Part shown: piece by piece, positions 8,032 through 15,031 of the stretch
How the letters are laid out: every line of letters starts with the position of its first letter
Position numbering within the stretch: position 1 is the stretch's first letter
DNA from: JAOUEA01 sp035550775
GTDB taxonomy: Bacteria; Actinomycetota; UBA4738; HRBIN12
Reading direction: 5' to 3'
Length of the DNA stretch: 28,535 nt
NCBI GenBank assembly: GCA_035550775.1
Contig: DASZOO010000209.1
Span: forward strand, 1-28,535
Notes under the pieces: generated by a model
The model's database searches: none
Told to the model about the DNA's origin: nothing
What the model saw: the letters and a program-made list of their open reading frames with translations, nothing else
Translations under genes and position numbers: made by a program

Positions 8032-9360
8032 TCAGCTCGCCTTGGCGGCGAGCTCGCGGGCCGGAACCCGCTGCGCTCGCGGCTTCCGGTGCCGGAGGGA
8101 CCGCCCGTCGGCGCGGTCATAGACGAGCACGCCGAGGATCTCCCATCCGGTGACCGCGTGCGCGTCGTGGATGTCCCGCACGAAGGAGCGCTTGACCATC
8201 GAAGGCGCCACCGCGACCAGGGCTGTCGCCGCGGGCGCCGGCGACCTCGACGGGCTGGTGGGAACCGCCACGTCGGCCCCGAAGGTGCGGACCAGCAGCT
8301 GCCCCCGTCCGCGTTTGCCCGCCGCACGGTCGGCGGCGCCCGGGCCTTCGTCTCCCTCGACGGCCGATGCGAGCGTCTGCAGGTCGATCGCCGCGCCCAT
8401 GGTGACGAGCTCCAGCGTCGTCGCCTTCGCCCTCCACGCGGCGAGCCTCGTGTTCACGACCGCCCGGCGCGATCCCTCGCTCGTGCGATCGCTGGGCCTG
8501 GACAGCTTCCCGAGCACGGGCACGCCGATGGCGTCGCCGACCGCCGAGGCGCCGACGAGCGTGGGGTTGACCGCCTCGATCAACCCCGCCATGCCGGCGC
8601 CGACCAGGAACCCGAGGAGCGCCCCGAGCACGGCCATCGGCACCGTGTGCCGGGAGTCCGCGGTCGGGGGCACCACGGCCGGGTCGATCACCTGGGGGGC
8701 CGAGCGACTGGCGGCGTCGACCAACAGGGCGCTCAGCTGCGCCTCGTACGACACCCGCTGCCGGTCCAGCGCCTCTCGCTCGGCGACCAAGGCGTCCCGG
8801 CGAGCCTGCACCCGCGCTCGGTCGGGAGCGCCCTGGTTCAGCCTCAGCCCGAGCAGCGTGATCTGCTCGTCGAGCACCGCGGTTCGCTCGAGGACCCCGG
8901 TGAGCGTCTCCTCGACGAGCGCGAGCGCCTGCCCTCCCTGACCGCCGCTCACCTCCCCCCACCGCTGGACGACCTCGTCGGCCAGGCCGTTCGCGAGGGC
9001 GGTCGCGGTCGCCGCGTCGTGGGCGGTGACCGAGAGCTGAAGGAACTCCGAGGAACCCAGGGGCTTGACGGACACGGCGGAGGGCTCGACGACGACGTCA
9101 CCCTCGATCCCGGCCCCCTGCGTCGCGCTCACCAGCACGGACCGGCTGGTCGCGATCGCCTCGACCGCGTCCGCGACCGAGACGGGGTCCACGGCCACAT
9201 CGGGGGGCCGATCGCCGATCGTCACCCTGGCGGTCGCCGTGTAGGAAGGCGGGCTGATCGTCGCCAGGGCCACCCCCCCGGCCACGCCCACGATGACGAA
9301 CAGGACGATCGCCCGCCGATGGGCGTAGAAGATGCGCCGGAACGCCTCGTTCAGGTCCAC
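8032..9360 (-). CDS. Wzz/YveK-like chain-length regulator with degenerate kinase-like C-terminus
   Basis: A 442-residue polysaccharide co-polymerase. It opens MDLNEAFRRIFYAHRRA, as Wzz proteins do. TM1 is about 17-35. A long extracytoplasmic region with a coiled coil (about 143-213) follows. TM2 (about 239-263) comes after the Pro-rich VVPPTADSRHTVP. The cytoplasmic tail follows the order of bacterial tyrosine kinases (VPVLGKL..., then a late strand GWEILGVLVYD), but where the Walker A GEGKS/T should be it reads LVTMGAAIDLQTLAS, so it cannot bind ATP in the usual way. The GTG at 9360 was chosen because of GGAGGT (9372-9377) and AAGGAG (9364-9369). The upstream GTG 9426 has neither. First gene of the wzz-wzy-wzx operon behind dyad B. 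Confidence 0.88.
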   Translation of the reverse strand: MDLNEAFRRIFYAHRRAIVLFVIVGVAGGVALATISPPSYTATARVTIGDRPPDVAVDPVSVADAVEAIATSRSVLVSATQGAGIEGDVVVEPSAVSVKPLGSSEFLQLSVTAHDAATATALANGLADEVVQRWGEVSGGQGGQALALVEETLTGVLERTAVLDEQITLLGLRLNQGAPDRARVQARRDALVAEREALDRQRVSYEAQLSALLVDAASRSAPQVIDPAVVPPTADSRHTVPMAVLGALLGFLVGAGMAGLIEAVNPTLVGASAVGDAIGVPVLGKLSRPSDRTSEGSRRAVVNTRLAAWRAKATTLELVTMGAAIDLQTLASAVEGDEGPGAADRAAGKRGRGQLLVRTFGADVAVPTSPSRSPAPAATALVAVAPSMVKRSFVRDIHDAHAVTGWEILGVLVYDRADGRSLRHRKPRAQRVPARELAAKAS

Positions 9361-9461
9361 GCTCTCCTTCCACCTCCGTCGGTACGGAGTGTCGGCGGCG
9401 GTGCGGTCCCGTTCCGTCCTCGCCACGACGTGCTGCGCGGCCGGACGGCGCGGGGTGCGTC

Positions 9462-9520
9462 AATCTAGGCGGGCAACGGCGGCGGATACACGCGGTCGGC
9501 GACGTAGCTCATCTACGTCG
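9462..9520 (-). promoter_or_regulatory. Promoter with dyad B (CGACGTAG-N5-CTACGTCG) upstream of wzz-wzy-wzx
   Basis: A perfect copy of the dyad A geometry: CGACGTAG (9500-9507) and CTACGTCG (9513-9520) with a 5-bp centre. Toward the gene, 32 bp separate it from -10-like TAGATT (9462-9467). CGCGTGT (9488-9494) lies 5 bp inside the dyad, as in site A. The intergenic stretch 9361-9529 holds only this promoter and a leader of about 95 nt. I infer control by the local NarL/LuxR regulators. Confidence 0.6.
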
Positions 9521-9529
9521 AGTGCATCA

Positions 9530-10315
9530 TCACGGCCCGGCCTTCGATCCCCCACGGCGCCGGCCGACGGCGTAGGAACCTGCCGTCGTCGCCTCGATCC
9601 GGCGGACGGCCGCATCGATCGCGTCCATCGCCACGCCGGGATCTCCATGCTCCCCTCGCATCCGAACGAGCGATGCCTCGACGGGCGCGATCGCTTCCCA
9701 CCAGACGGCGAGCCGCTCGAGCAGGGAACGCCCCACGACGAGCTCGGCGTGGAGCTCCGCATCGTCGGACACTCGCTGCAGTCGGCTGTGCGACGACGGG
9801 CGATCGCGCAGCCGGCCGGCCAGCAGCTCCACCGGCGGATCGAGCACGATCACGAGGTCGGGCGAGGACCAGCGCCCGACCGATGCGGCGAGCGTCCGGA
9901 GCGTCGCCTCGGGATCGCCACGAAGGCCGAGGGACCACAGCGCCTGCAGCACGCCCTCGTCGAACACGTGCACCCCGGCGACGCCTCGGGCCCTGCCCAT
10001 CAGCGATTGGGTGCTCGCCCATTGCACCCAGCGCGATACCGCTCCCGCCGGCGAGGGCTGCCCGGAGCGGACGATCTGCCGGATCATCGTCGCTTCGAGC
10101 GCTGGTCGCCGAGCCGTTTCGACCGAGCACAGGCCGAGCTTGCGGGCGATGCGGCGGCCGGCCGGGACGTCGGGGGCGATGCCGGCGGTCGGGAACGCCA
10201 CGCCGAGCCGGTCGCCCATGGCCCCGATCGCCGACGCGAGCGAGGACTTCCCGGCTCCGGGGAGCCCGCACAGCTCGACGACGACCGAACGTGGCGGCGG
10301 CGGGTCGACGCTCAC
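9530..10315 (-). CDS. Thymidylate-kinase-like P-loop protein
   Basis: 261 residues with an N-terminal Walker A, GLPGAGKSS (17-25), on a beta strand (VVVELC). A later VFDEG is reminiscent of the DE/DR site of nucleoside-monophosphate kinases, and DLVIVLDPP is the strand before the LID-like Arg-rich part. Family knowledge: such kinase-fold proteins recur in polysaccharide clusters, where substrates are mostly unproven. It is not the housekeeping dTMP kinase, since the usual DRY/TRE-type motifs are absent. The GTG start at 10315 overlaps the stop of the upstream NTase-kinase gene (GTGA), so the two products are made together and may act as a pair. The stop lies 10 bp from dyad B of the next operon. 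Confidence 0.75.
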   Translation of the reverse strand: MSVDPPPPRSVVVELCGLPGAGKSSLASAIGAMGDRLGVAFPTAGIAPDVPAGRRIARKLGLCSVETARRPALEATMIRQIVRSGQPSPAGAVSRWVQWASTQSLMGRARGVAGVHVFDEGVLQALWSLGLRGDPEATLRTLAASVGRWSSPDLVIVLDPPVELLAGRLRDRPSSHSRLQRVSDDAELHAELVVGRSLLERLAVWWEAIAPVEASLVRMRGEHGDPGVAMDAIDAAVRRIEATTAGSYAVGRRRGGSKAGP

Positions 10316-11832
10316 AACCGAGCCCACACGAGCCGGCGGAGCACGCGTTCGACCTCGTGGAGATCCTGACCGGCATCCACCACGTGGGCGGACGTGGCGG
10401 CCCAGTCCACGCTCCAGATCTCCTCCGACCTGGGCCTTACGAAGCCCGGCTGCTCCTCATCGCGCTTGCGCTCCACCGCGACGTCGGGATCCACGCGCAA
10501 CACGATCAGCGCGTCCGGGCGCGTGAAGGCCTCGTAGTACCGGCGCTCGAGCGACGCGAGCCACCGGACGGCGGCCCCCGATCCTTCGTGCTCGGCCAGC
10601 CAGTCGGTCTTCTGCCCGTCCATCGTCCGCACCTCGGCGAGCGGGAAGCGATCCGACACGACGATCGACCCTCGTAGCACCGCCCGGGTGGCCCTGCGGT
10701 AGCAGCGCCACCGATCGCGCGCCGTGAGCACGTGCCACACGACCCACGGGAGGCCCGGGTGGGCGTGCGATTCCCGGAGGACGTGTGCGGGCACGCGCGT
10801 GGCGCGCAGCAGGCCCATCGCGCGCATCACGTACATGGGGCCCTTGATCACGATCGTCGTCAGCGACGGCGGCGGCTTGCCGAGGTGGATCCGCGTGACC
10901 TCGAACGGTCCCGACAACCAGTCGGCGATCGCGTGGGCGGCGGTGGACTTGCCCGCCCCGTCGCCGCCGACGAAGGCGATCAACGCTCCCCCGCCGGCGA
11001 GCCGCTTCTTCGACGGACCTCGCACGACCCGCCGCGCCACCCGCCCGATCCGCCGTTCGATGCGCAGGAAGGCGTCCGCCGCACGGCCCCGCTTCCCGTG
11101 AGCGGCGAACGCGCGGTGCAGACGCCCCGCCGTCCGGGCCTTCCGCCACGCACCGGCGTGCGGCTGGATCGCGGCGAGGCAGGCGTCGAACAGCCCCGGC
11201 TCGACGAACGGAAGCCGCGCGCCGATCACGGCCGCGACCCGGTCGAGGTCGGCCCGGGCCAGGAGCCAGTCCAGCTCGCGCCGCTCCGAGGCGGTGAGCC
11301 GGCCTTGCCGCATCAGCATGGCGTCGACCGTGCAGTGCTTCGCGACCATGCGGAAGGCGAACAGCAGGAGCTCGTGGTCGGGCGATGCCACGGCCAGCGT
11401 GCCCGGCTCTCGCACGGCCGCCGCGATGTAGTCGTCCTCGATGTCGAGCGAGAAGTTCTTCGTCATGTCGTCGCCGAAGACGAGCCGTCGATGCGCGTGC
11501 ACCTGCACGAGTCGTCCGGTCGGCTCGTCGTGGCCGTAGTACTGGGCGACCCCCGGCATCCGCCGGACCCGGTCCGGGACCCCTTCGGTGAACCCCAGCT
11601 CCGTCAGCACGCGGAGGGCCCGGCTGGCCCCCTCGGCGCCGATCAGCAGGTCGAGGTCGTTCTCCCCGACGAGCGATCGCTCGATCGCCTCGTTGCTCTT
11701 GAAGTGGCAGTACGGCACCCGAGCGTCGTCGAGGCTACGGCACAGCCTCGTCACGAGCTCGAGCGGACGGCCGACGTCGCCGGTCGCCGGCGGCGACCCG
11801 CGGGCATCTCGATCGGGCGCTGTCGTGACCAC
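10312..11832 (-). CDS. Nucleotidyltransferase-fold / thymidylate-kinase-like fusion protein
   Basis: 506 residues with two parts. The N-terminal part (about 25-200) has YCHFKSN (41-47) and DLDLL (59-63), the DxD of a nucleotidyltransferase fold, then VQVHAHRRL. A linker of helical basic sequence leads to a kinase part (from about 283) with Walker A GGDGAGKST (289-297), a VVSDRF motif like the DR motif of thymidylate kinases, LIVLRVDPDVAVERKRDEE, and a C-terminal helix. The [F/W]KSN plus kinase layout is a recurring uncharacterised architecture of surface-glycan clusters (from memory). The substrate is unknown: a sugar, a nucleotide or a lipid-linked head group are all possible. GTG start with GGAGGT 6 nt upstream. 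First gene of the operon behind dyad C. Confidence 0.78.
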   Translation of the reverse strand: MVTTAPDRDARGSPPATGDVGRPLELVTRLCRSLDDARVPYCHFKSNEAIERSLVGENDLDLLIGAEGASRALRVLTELGFTEGVPDRVRRMPGVAQYYGHDEPTGRLVQVHAHRRLVFGDDMTKNFSLDIEDDYIAAAVREPGTLAVASPDHELLLFAFRMVAKHCTVDAMLMRQGRLTASERRELDWLLARADLDRVAAVIGARLPFVEPGLFDACLAAIQPHAGAWRKARTAGRLHRAFAAHGKRGRAADAFLRIERRIGRVARRVVRGPSKKRLAGGGALIAFVGGDGAGKSTAAHAIADWLSGPFEVTRIHLGKPPPSLTTIVIKGPMYVMRAMGLLRATRVPAHVLRESHAHPGLPWVVWHVLTARDRWRCYRRATRAVLRGSIVVSDRFPLAEVRTMDGQKTDWLAEHEGSGAAVRWLASLERRYYEAFTRPDALIVLRVDPDVAVERKRDEEQPGFVRPRSEEIWSVDWAATSAHVVDAGQDLHEVERVLRRLVWARL

Positions 11833-11873
11833 GGGGGCACCTCCGGGCGAGCGACGAACCGGGGACCGTCGGA

Positions 11874-11931
11874 ACGCTAGTCCGAGCGGGTAGCGCCCGC
11901 CGCCGACCGATGCGGTAGCGAAGCTACGTCG
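11874..11931 (-). promoter_or_regulatory. Promoter with dyad C (degenerate CGACGTAG-N5-CTACCGCA) upstream of the P-loop kinase pair
   Basis: Read toward the gene, CGACGTAG (11924-11931 on the complement) is perfect. The other half, TGCGGTAG on + (11911-11918), matches 5 of 8 positions, with the same 5-bp centre. The -10-like TAGCGT (11874-11879) is 31 bp away, identical in sequence and distance to site A. A leader of about 35 nt follows, with GGAGGT before GTG 11832. Confidence 0.55.
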
Positions 11932-11974
11932 GACGGATGAGTCCGCTGCGAACCCGCTGTGGCCCAGAGACGCA

Positions 11975-12002
11975 CGAGGGGCCCCCGTCAGGGGGCCCCT
12001 CG
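11975..12002 (-). terminator. Strong hairpin downstream of the GDP-mannose epimerase gene
   Basis: A perfect 12-bp stem (11975-11986 with 11991-12002) and a GTCA loop, almost all G-C, 35 bp past the stop of the epimerase. T-rich sequence is poor on both sides (ggccttt on +), so it is an intrinsic terminator with a weak tract or a transcript-end stabiliser. It separates the epimerase gene from the dyad C operon. Confidence 0.7.
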
Positions 12003-12037
12003 GCCTTTGCGGTGGTGCCTGGTGCTTGCGCGCTCGT

Positions 12038-13021
12038 TCAGTTCACCTTCATCGGCAGGCGGCCGGCCGCCTCGAGCTGAGCCTCGATCCAGGAGTAGGT
12101 GGATCGCAGGCCCTCCTCGAGCGTGACCTCCGGGGCCCATCCGAGCGTCTCCTTGCAGAGGTCGTTGTCGCTGTTGCGGCCCCGCACGCCCTGCGGCTTC
12201 GTCAGGTCGTGCTGCTTCACGAGCGACTTGCCGGCGACCTCGCTGACGAGGTCGACCAACCCGTCGATCGTGACGAGCCGATCCGAGCCGAGGTTCAGCG
12301 GCTCCCAGTGGTCGCTCTGCGCGATGCGGTAGATGCCTTCGACGCAGTCGTCGATGTAGGTGAACGACCGCGTCTGCATGCCGTCGCCCCAGATCTCGAT
12401 GTCGTCGCCGTCGTTGGCGAGAGCGACCTTGCGGCTGATCGCCGCCGGGGCCTTCTCACGCCCGCCCTCGTACGTTCCGAGCGGGCCGTAGATGTTGTGG
12501 AAGCGCGCGACCCGGGTCTGGAGCTTGCCCTCCTCCTGGTAGTACTGGCAGAGCTTCTCGGAGTAGAGCTTCTCCCATCCGTACCCCTCCTCGGGGTCGG
12601 CCGGATACGCATCGGCTTCCTTCAGAGGCGTGACGTCGGGGTCGTGCTGCTTGTACATCGGGTAGATGCACGCGCTCGAGGAGTAGAAGTGCCGCTGCAC
12701 GCCGTTGCGGTAGGCCGCCTCGAGCATGTGCGCGTTGATCAGCACGTTGTTGCGCGCGATGTCGACACGGTTCCCGGTGATGTAGCCGATGCCGCCCATG
12801 TCGGCGGCGAGCTGGTACACCTCGTCGACCCCGTCGGTCGCCGCCAGGCAGTTCTCCCACTCCCGCAGATCGAGCACCCGGAACTCGTCGGCCGCGGAGG
12901 CCTCGTACTCCGGCTCCTTGATGTCGACCCCGCGCACCCAGTACCCCTTGTCCTTCAGGTACCGGACCATGTGGTGCCCGATGAACCCGCCGGCCCCGCC
13001 GACGACCGCACGCCTCTGCAT
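12038..13021 (-). CDS. GDP-mannose 3,5-epimerase (plant GME-like extended SDR)
   Basis: 327 residues. Cytosolic enzyme expected to turn GDP-D-mannose into GDP-L-galactose and/or GDP-L-gulose. NAD site GGAGGFIGHH near the N-terminus. AADMGGIGYI, SSACIYP, catalytic YGWEK (YxxxK), RFHNIYGPLGTYEGGREKA, WGDGMQTRSFT and GVRGRNSDN are arranged as in plant GME, which is much more specific than a generic GalE. An in-frame GTG at 13078 would add 19 residues. ATG 13021 was chosen because it sits just before the dinucleotide-binding strand and has AAGGGA upstream. It is a single-gene unit between two hairpin regions. Other GDP-sugar epimerases are possible, but the motif match makes GME the best call. 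Confidence 0.88.
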   Translation of the reverse strand: MQRRAVVGGAGGFIGHHMVRYLKDKGYWVRGVDIKEPEYEASAADEFRVLDLREWENCLAATDGVDEVYQLAADMGGIGYITGNRVDIARNNVLINAHMLEAAYRNGVQRHFYSSSACIYPMYKQHDPDVTPLKEADAYPADPEEGYGWEKLYSEKLCQYYQEEGKLQTRVARFHNIYGPLGTYEGGREKAPAAISRKVALANDGDDIEIWGDGMQTRSFTYIDDCVEGIYRIAQSDHWEPLNLGSDRLVTIDGLVDLVSEVAGKSLVKQHDLTKPQGVRGRNSDNDLCKETLGWAPEVTLEEGLRSTYSWIEAQLEAAGRLPMKVN

Positions 13022-13148
13022 CGTTCTCGATCCCTTCGTTCGACCCGATCCCGCCGTAGCGATGATCCTTGCAACCACCGGTCTCGCGTTCCCTGGGGGG
13101 ACCCCCGGCCGGATGGTGTCGTCCGCTGCTCGCGTTCGTTCTACCCGA

Positions 13149-13187
13149 TGCCGTAGCCCTTGGCTACGGCAACGGTATTAGACCGTT
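13149..13187. other. Two adjacent perfect inverted repeats between the FAD oxidase and the GDP-mannose epimerase
   Basis: The first is a 10-bp stem TGCCGTAGCC / GGCTACGGCA with a 3-nt loop (13149-13171). The second is AACGGT / ACCGTT with a 5-nt loop (13171-13187). They lie 34 bp past the stop of the FAD oxidase gene, so they may end its transcript, though no T-run follows. The first resembles dyads A-C (CGTAG...CTACG) but has a 7-bp centre. The rest of the gap 13022-13148 holds a leader with AAGGGA and no clear promoter. Confidence 0.5.
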
Positions 13188-13220
13188 CGGGCTGAAATCG
13201 ACCGCCGGTGTACGCGATGC

Positions 13221-14624
13221 TCAGCTGTCGAAGCCCAACCCGACCGAGTCGAGCATACGCAGCCAGGGCCCTCTGCGTCCTGCGTTCTCGTCGGCCTTCG
13301 CCAGGGCCCTGGTCGTCAGCTGGATACCCATGGACCGCAGCGGTTCCGGGGGGAACGGGACGGGCTTGGACCGGACGAGCCGCAGGCGGGTGCGCTCGGT
13401 GTCACGCCCGTCGACCAGGTCGAGCGCCGTGCGGGCGCCGAACCGAGAGGCCGCCACCCCCATGCCGGTGTACCCCACGGCGTAGGCGACCCGGCGGTCC
13501 AGCGCGGTGCCGAACATGACCGAGAACCGGCTGCAGGTGTCGATCACGCCGCCCCATCGGTGCGAGAACCGCAGCCCTTCGAGCTGCGGGAACGTCTCGA
13601 AGAAGTGCCTGGCCAGCGTCGAGAAGGTGGCCTCCCGTTGCTCGAGCTCGGGGGCCACGCGGTTCCGCCAGTGGTAGATCGCGTCGTAGCCGCCCCAGAG
13701 GATCCGTCCGTCGTCGGACGGGCGGTAGTAGTGGAATCGGTTGGCGCTGTCGCCGAACCCCTGCCGACGCTCCCAGCCGATCGACGCGCGCTGGTCGGCC
13801 GTGAGCGGCTCCGTCATCAGAGCGTAGTCGTAGACCGGCACGACGTAGCGACGGATCGACCGCACGAGCGGAGGGAACCCGTTCGTCGCCAGCACCACCC
13901 GCCGAGCGTCGACCGTGCCCCGCGGAACCCGGAGCGTGACGCCGCTCGCCGTCTTCGACAGCGCCGTGACCGGGGTGTGCTCGTGCACGCGCACCCCGAG
14001 TTCGCCGGCCGCCCGCCGGAGCCCCCACGCGAGCCGCGCCGGATCGACCATGGCGCATCCGCTCCGCTTCCACATGCCGGCGAGGAAGGTCGGGGAATCG
14101 AGCTCGGCACGCACCTCGTCTCGATCGAGGAAAACGGCATCCTGTCCGAACCGGCGCGCCTGCTCGACGGCCTCGCGCATCCACTCGATCTCGTGCGGCT
14201 CCCTGGCGACGAGCACCTCGCCCTGAGGGTTCCAGTCGCAGTCGATGCCGAAGCGCTCGATCGTGTCCTCGATGCCTCGGAAGCTCTCGGCCGCGAGCCG
14301 CTCGATCGTCTCGATCTCGTCGGGGAACCGGTCGATGCCGTTGGGCAGGCCGTGGGTGAGCGTGGCGTCGCAGAATCCGCCGTTGCGTCCGCTGGCTCCG
14401 GACGCGATCGTGTCCCGCTCGAGCAACAGCACGTCCCGGCCGGGATCGTCCTGCTTGGCCTGGATCGCCGCCCACAGACCCGTGAATCCTCCGCCGACGA
14501 TCGCCAGGTCGGCCTGCTCCGCGCCGGCGAGCGGCGCCACCGGCTTGGGAGCGCCTTCTCGGTCGAGCCAGAACGGTGTCGGCGAGGCGTCGGCGAAGGC
14601 CTCGCGGAACCGATCGACGGTCAC
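13221..14624 (-). CDS. FAD-dependent amine oxidase, DAO family (PuuB-like)
   Basis: 467 residues. The ADP-binding site AIVGGGFTGLWAA is near residues 40-52, followed by LLLERDTIASGASGRNGGF, the typical GASGRNGG of gamma-glutamylputrescine or glycine oxidase-like DAO proteins. VVLATNGFPP, RWGGVIDTCSRF and the C-terminal GYTGMGVA complete the FAD fold. Family knowledge: such enzymes oxidise primary or secondary amines, giving aldehyde or imine and H2O2. The substrate is not known here. GTG start at 14624 shares GTGA with the cupin stop, so the two are coupled. No polyamine or gamma-glutamyl ligase genes are seen, so the PuuB label is only by likeness. Confidence 0.85.
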   Translation of the reverse strand: MTVDRFREAFADASPTPFWLDREGAPKPVAPLAGAEQADLAIVGGGFTGLWAAIQAKQDDPGRDVLLLERDTIASGASGRNGGFCDATLTHGLPNGIDRFPDEIETIERLAAESFRGIEDTIERFGIDCDWNPQGEVLVAREPHEIEWMREAVEQARRFGQDAVFLDRDEVRAELDSPTFLAGMWKRSGCAMVDPARLAWGLRRAAGELGVRVHEHTPVTALSKTASGVTLRVPRGTVDARRVVLATNGFPPLVRSIRRYVVPVYDYALMTEPLTADQRASIGWERRQGFGDSANRFHYYRPSDDGRILWGGYDAIYHWRNRVAPELEQREATFSTLARHFFETFPQLEGLRFSHRWGGVIDTCSRFSVMFGTALDRRVAYAVGYTGMGVAASRFGARTALDLVDGRDTERTRLRLVRSKPVPFPPEPLRSMGIQLTTRALAKADENAGRRGPWLRMLDSVGLGFDS

Positions 14625-15031
14625 GGCCCGGCGGGCGATGGGGTGCCCTCGCCGGGGAGCAGCGTGATCTGGAACACCTTGCGGAGGGGCTCGTGCACGG
14701 TCCAGGTCGTGCGGGCGCCCCGTTCCAACACGCAGACGTCGCCCGGACCGACCTCGAGGGTCGGTCCGTCCTCGATCTCGATCGTCGCGCGCCCCTCGAG
14801 CACGACGAACATCTCGTCCTCCTCGACGTCGGTGACGGTTCCCTTCGTGATCCGCCACACCCCGCGCACGATCGATCCGTCGCCGGACTCGGAGAGCACC
14901 GCCTCGGTCACCTCCGGCGAGCCGGCGATCACCTGCGAGGGGTCGAGCTCGGCCGCCACCAGCGGCACGTCGGCGACGCGGGTCGAGAACGACCCACGAC
15001 CCATCCTCGGCGTGCGCTCCACCGACCTCAC
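14621..15031 (-). CDS. Small cupin-domain protein
   Basis: 136 residues, a single cupin barrel of the Cupin_3/DUF861 kind. GVWRITKGTVTDVEEDEMFVVLEG gives the first motif and LEVGPGDVCVLERGARTTWTVHE the second. The usual second-motif metal His is weakly kept, so metal binding is uncertain. Such cupins are often seen beside DAO-type oxidases, but their role is poorly defined. Both ends overlap neighbours by 4 nt (GTGA with the epimerase and with the oxidase), which fixes the start at GTG 15031. Coupling implies a fixed stoichiometry with the oxidase. Confidence 0.8.
   Translation of the reverse strand: MRSVERTPRMGRGSFSTRVADVPLVAAELDPSQVIAGSPEVTEAVLSESGDGSIVRGVWRITKGTVTDVEEDEMFVVLEGRATIEIEDGPTLEVGPGDVCVLERGARTTWTVHEPLRKVFQITLLPGEGTPSPAGP

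Noticed and set aside
9361..9426. N-terminal extension of the Wzz-like protein to GTG 9426
   Set aside because: No ribosome binding site. GTG 9360 has strong GGAGGT/AAGGAG and gives the standard Wzz opening MDLNEAFRRIF.
6826..9468. Long + strand open frame (about 880 codons) opposite wzy and wzz
   Set aside because: Low-complexity Arg/Asp/Gly-rich translation with no domain. The - strand genes have membrane segments, ribosome binding sites and operon spacing.
13149..13171. Fourth copy of the CGTAG/CTACG operator
   Set aside because: The centre is 7 bp, not 5, and the hexamer at the expected distance (13112-13117) reads ACCATC, not a -10. Kept as a separate hairpin observation.
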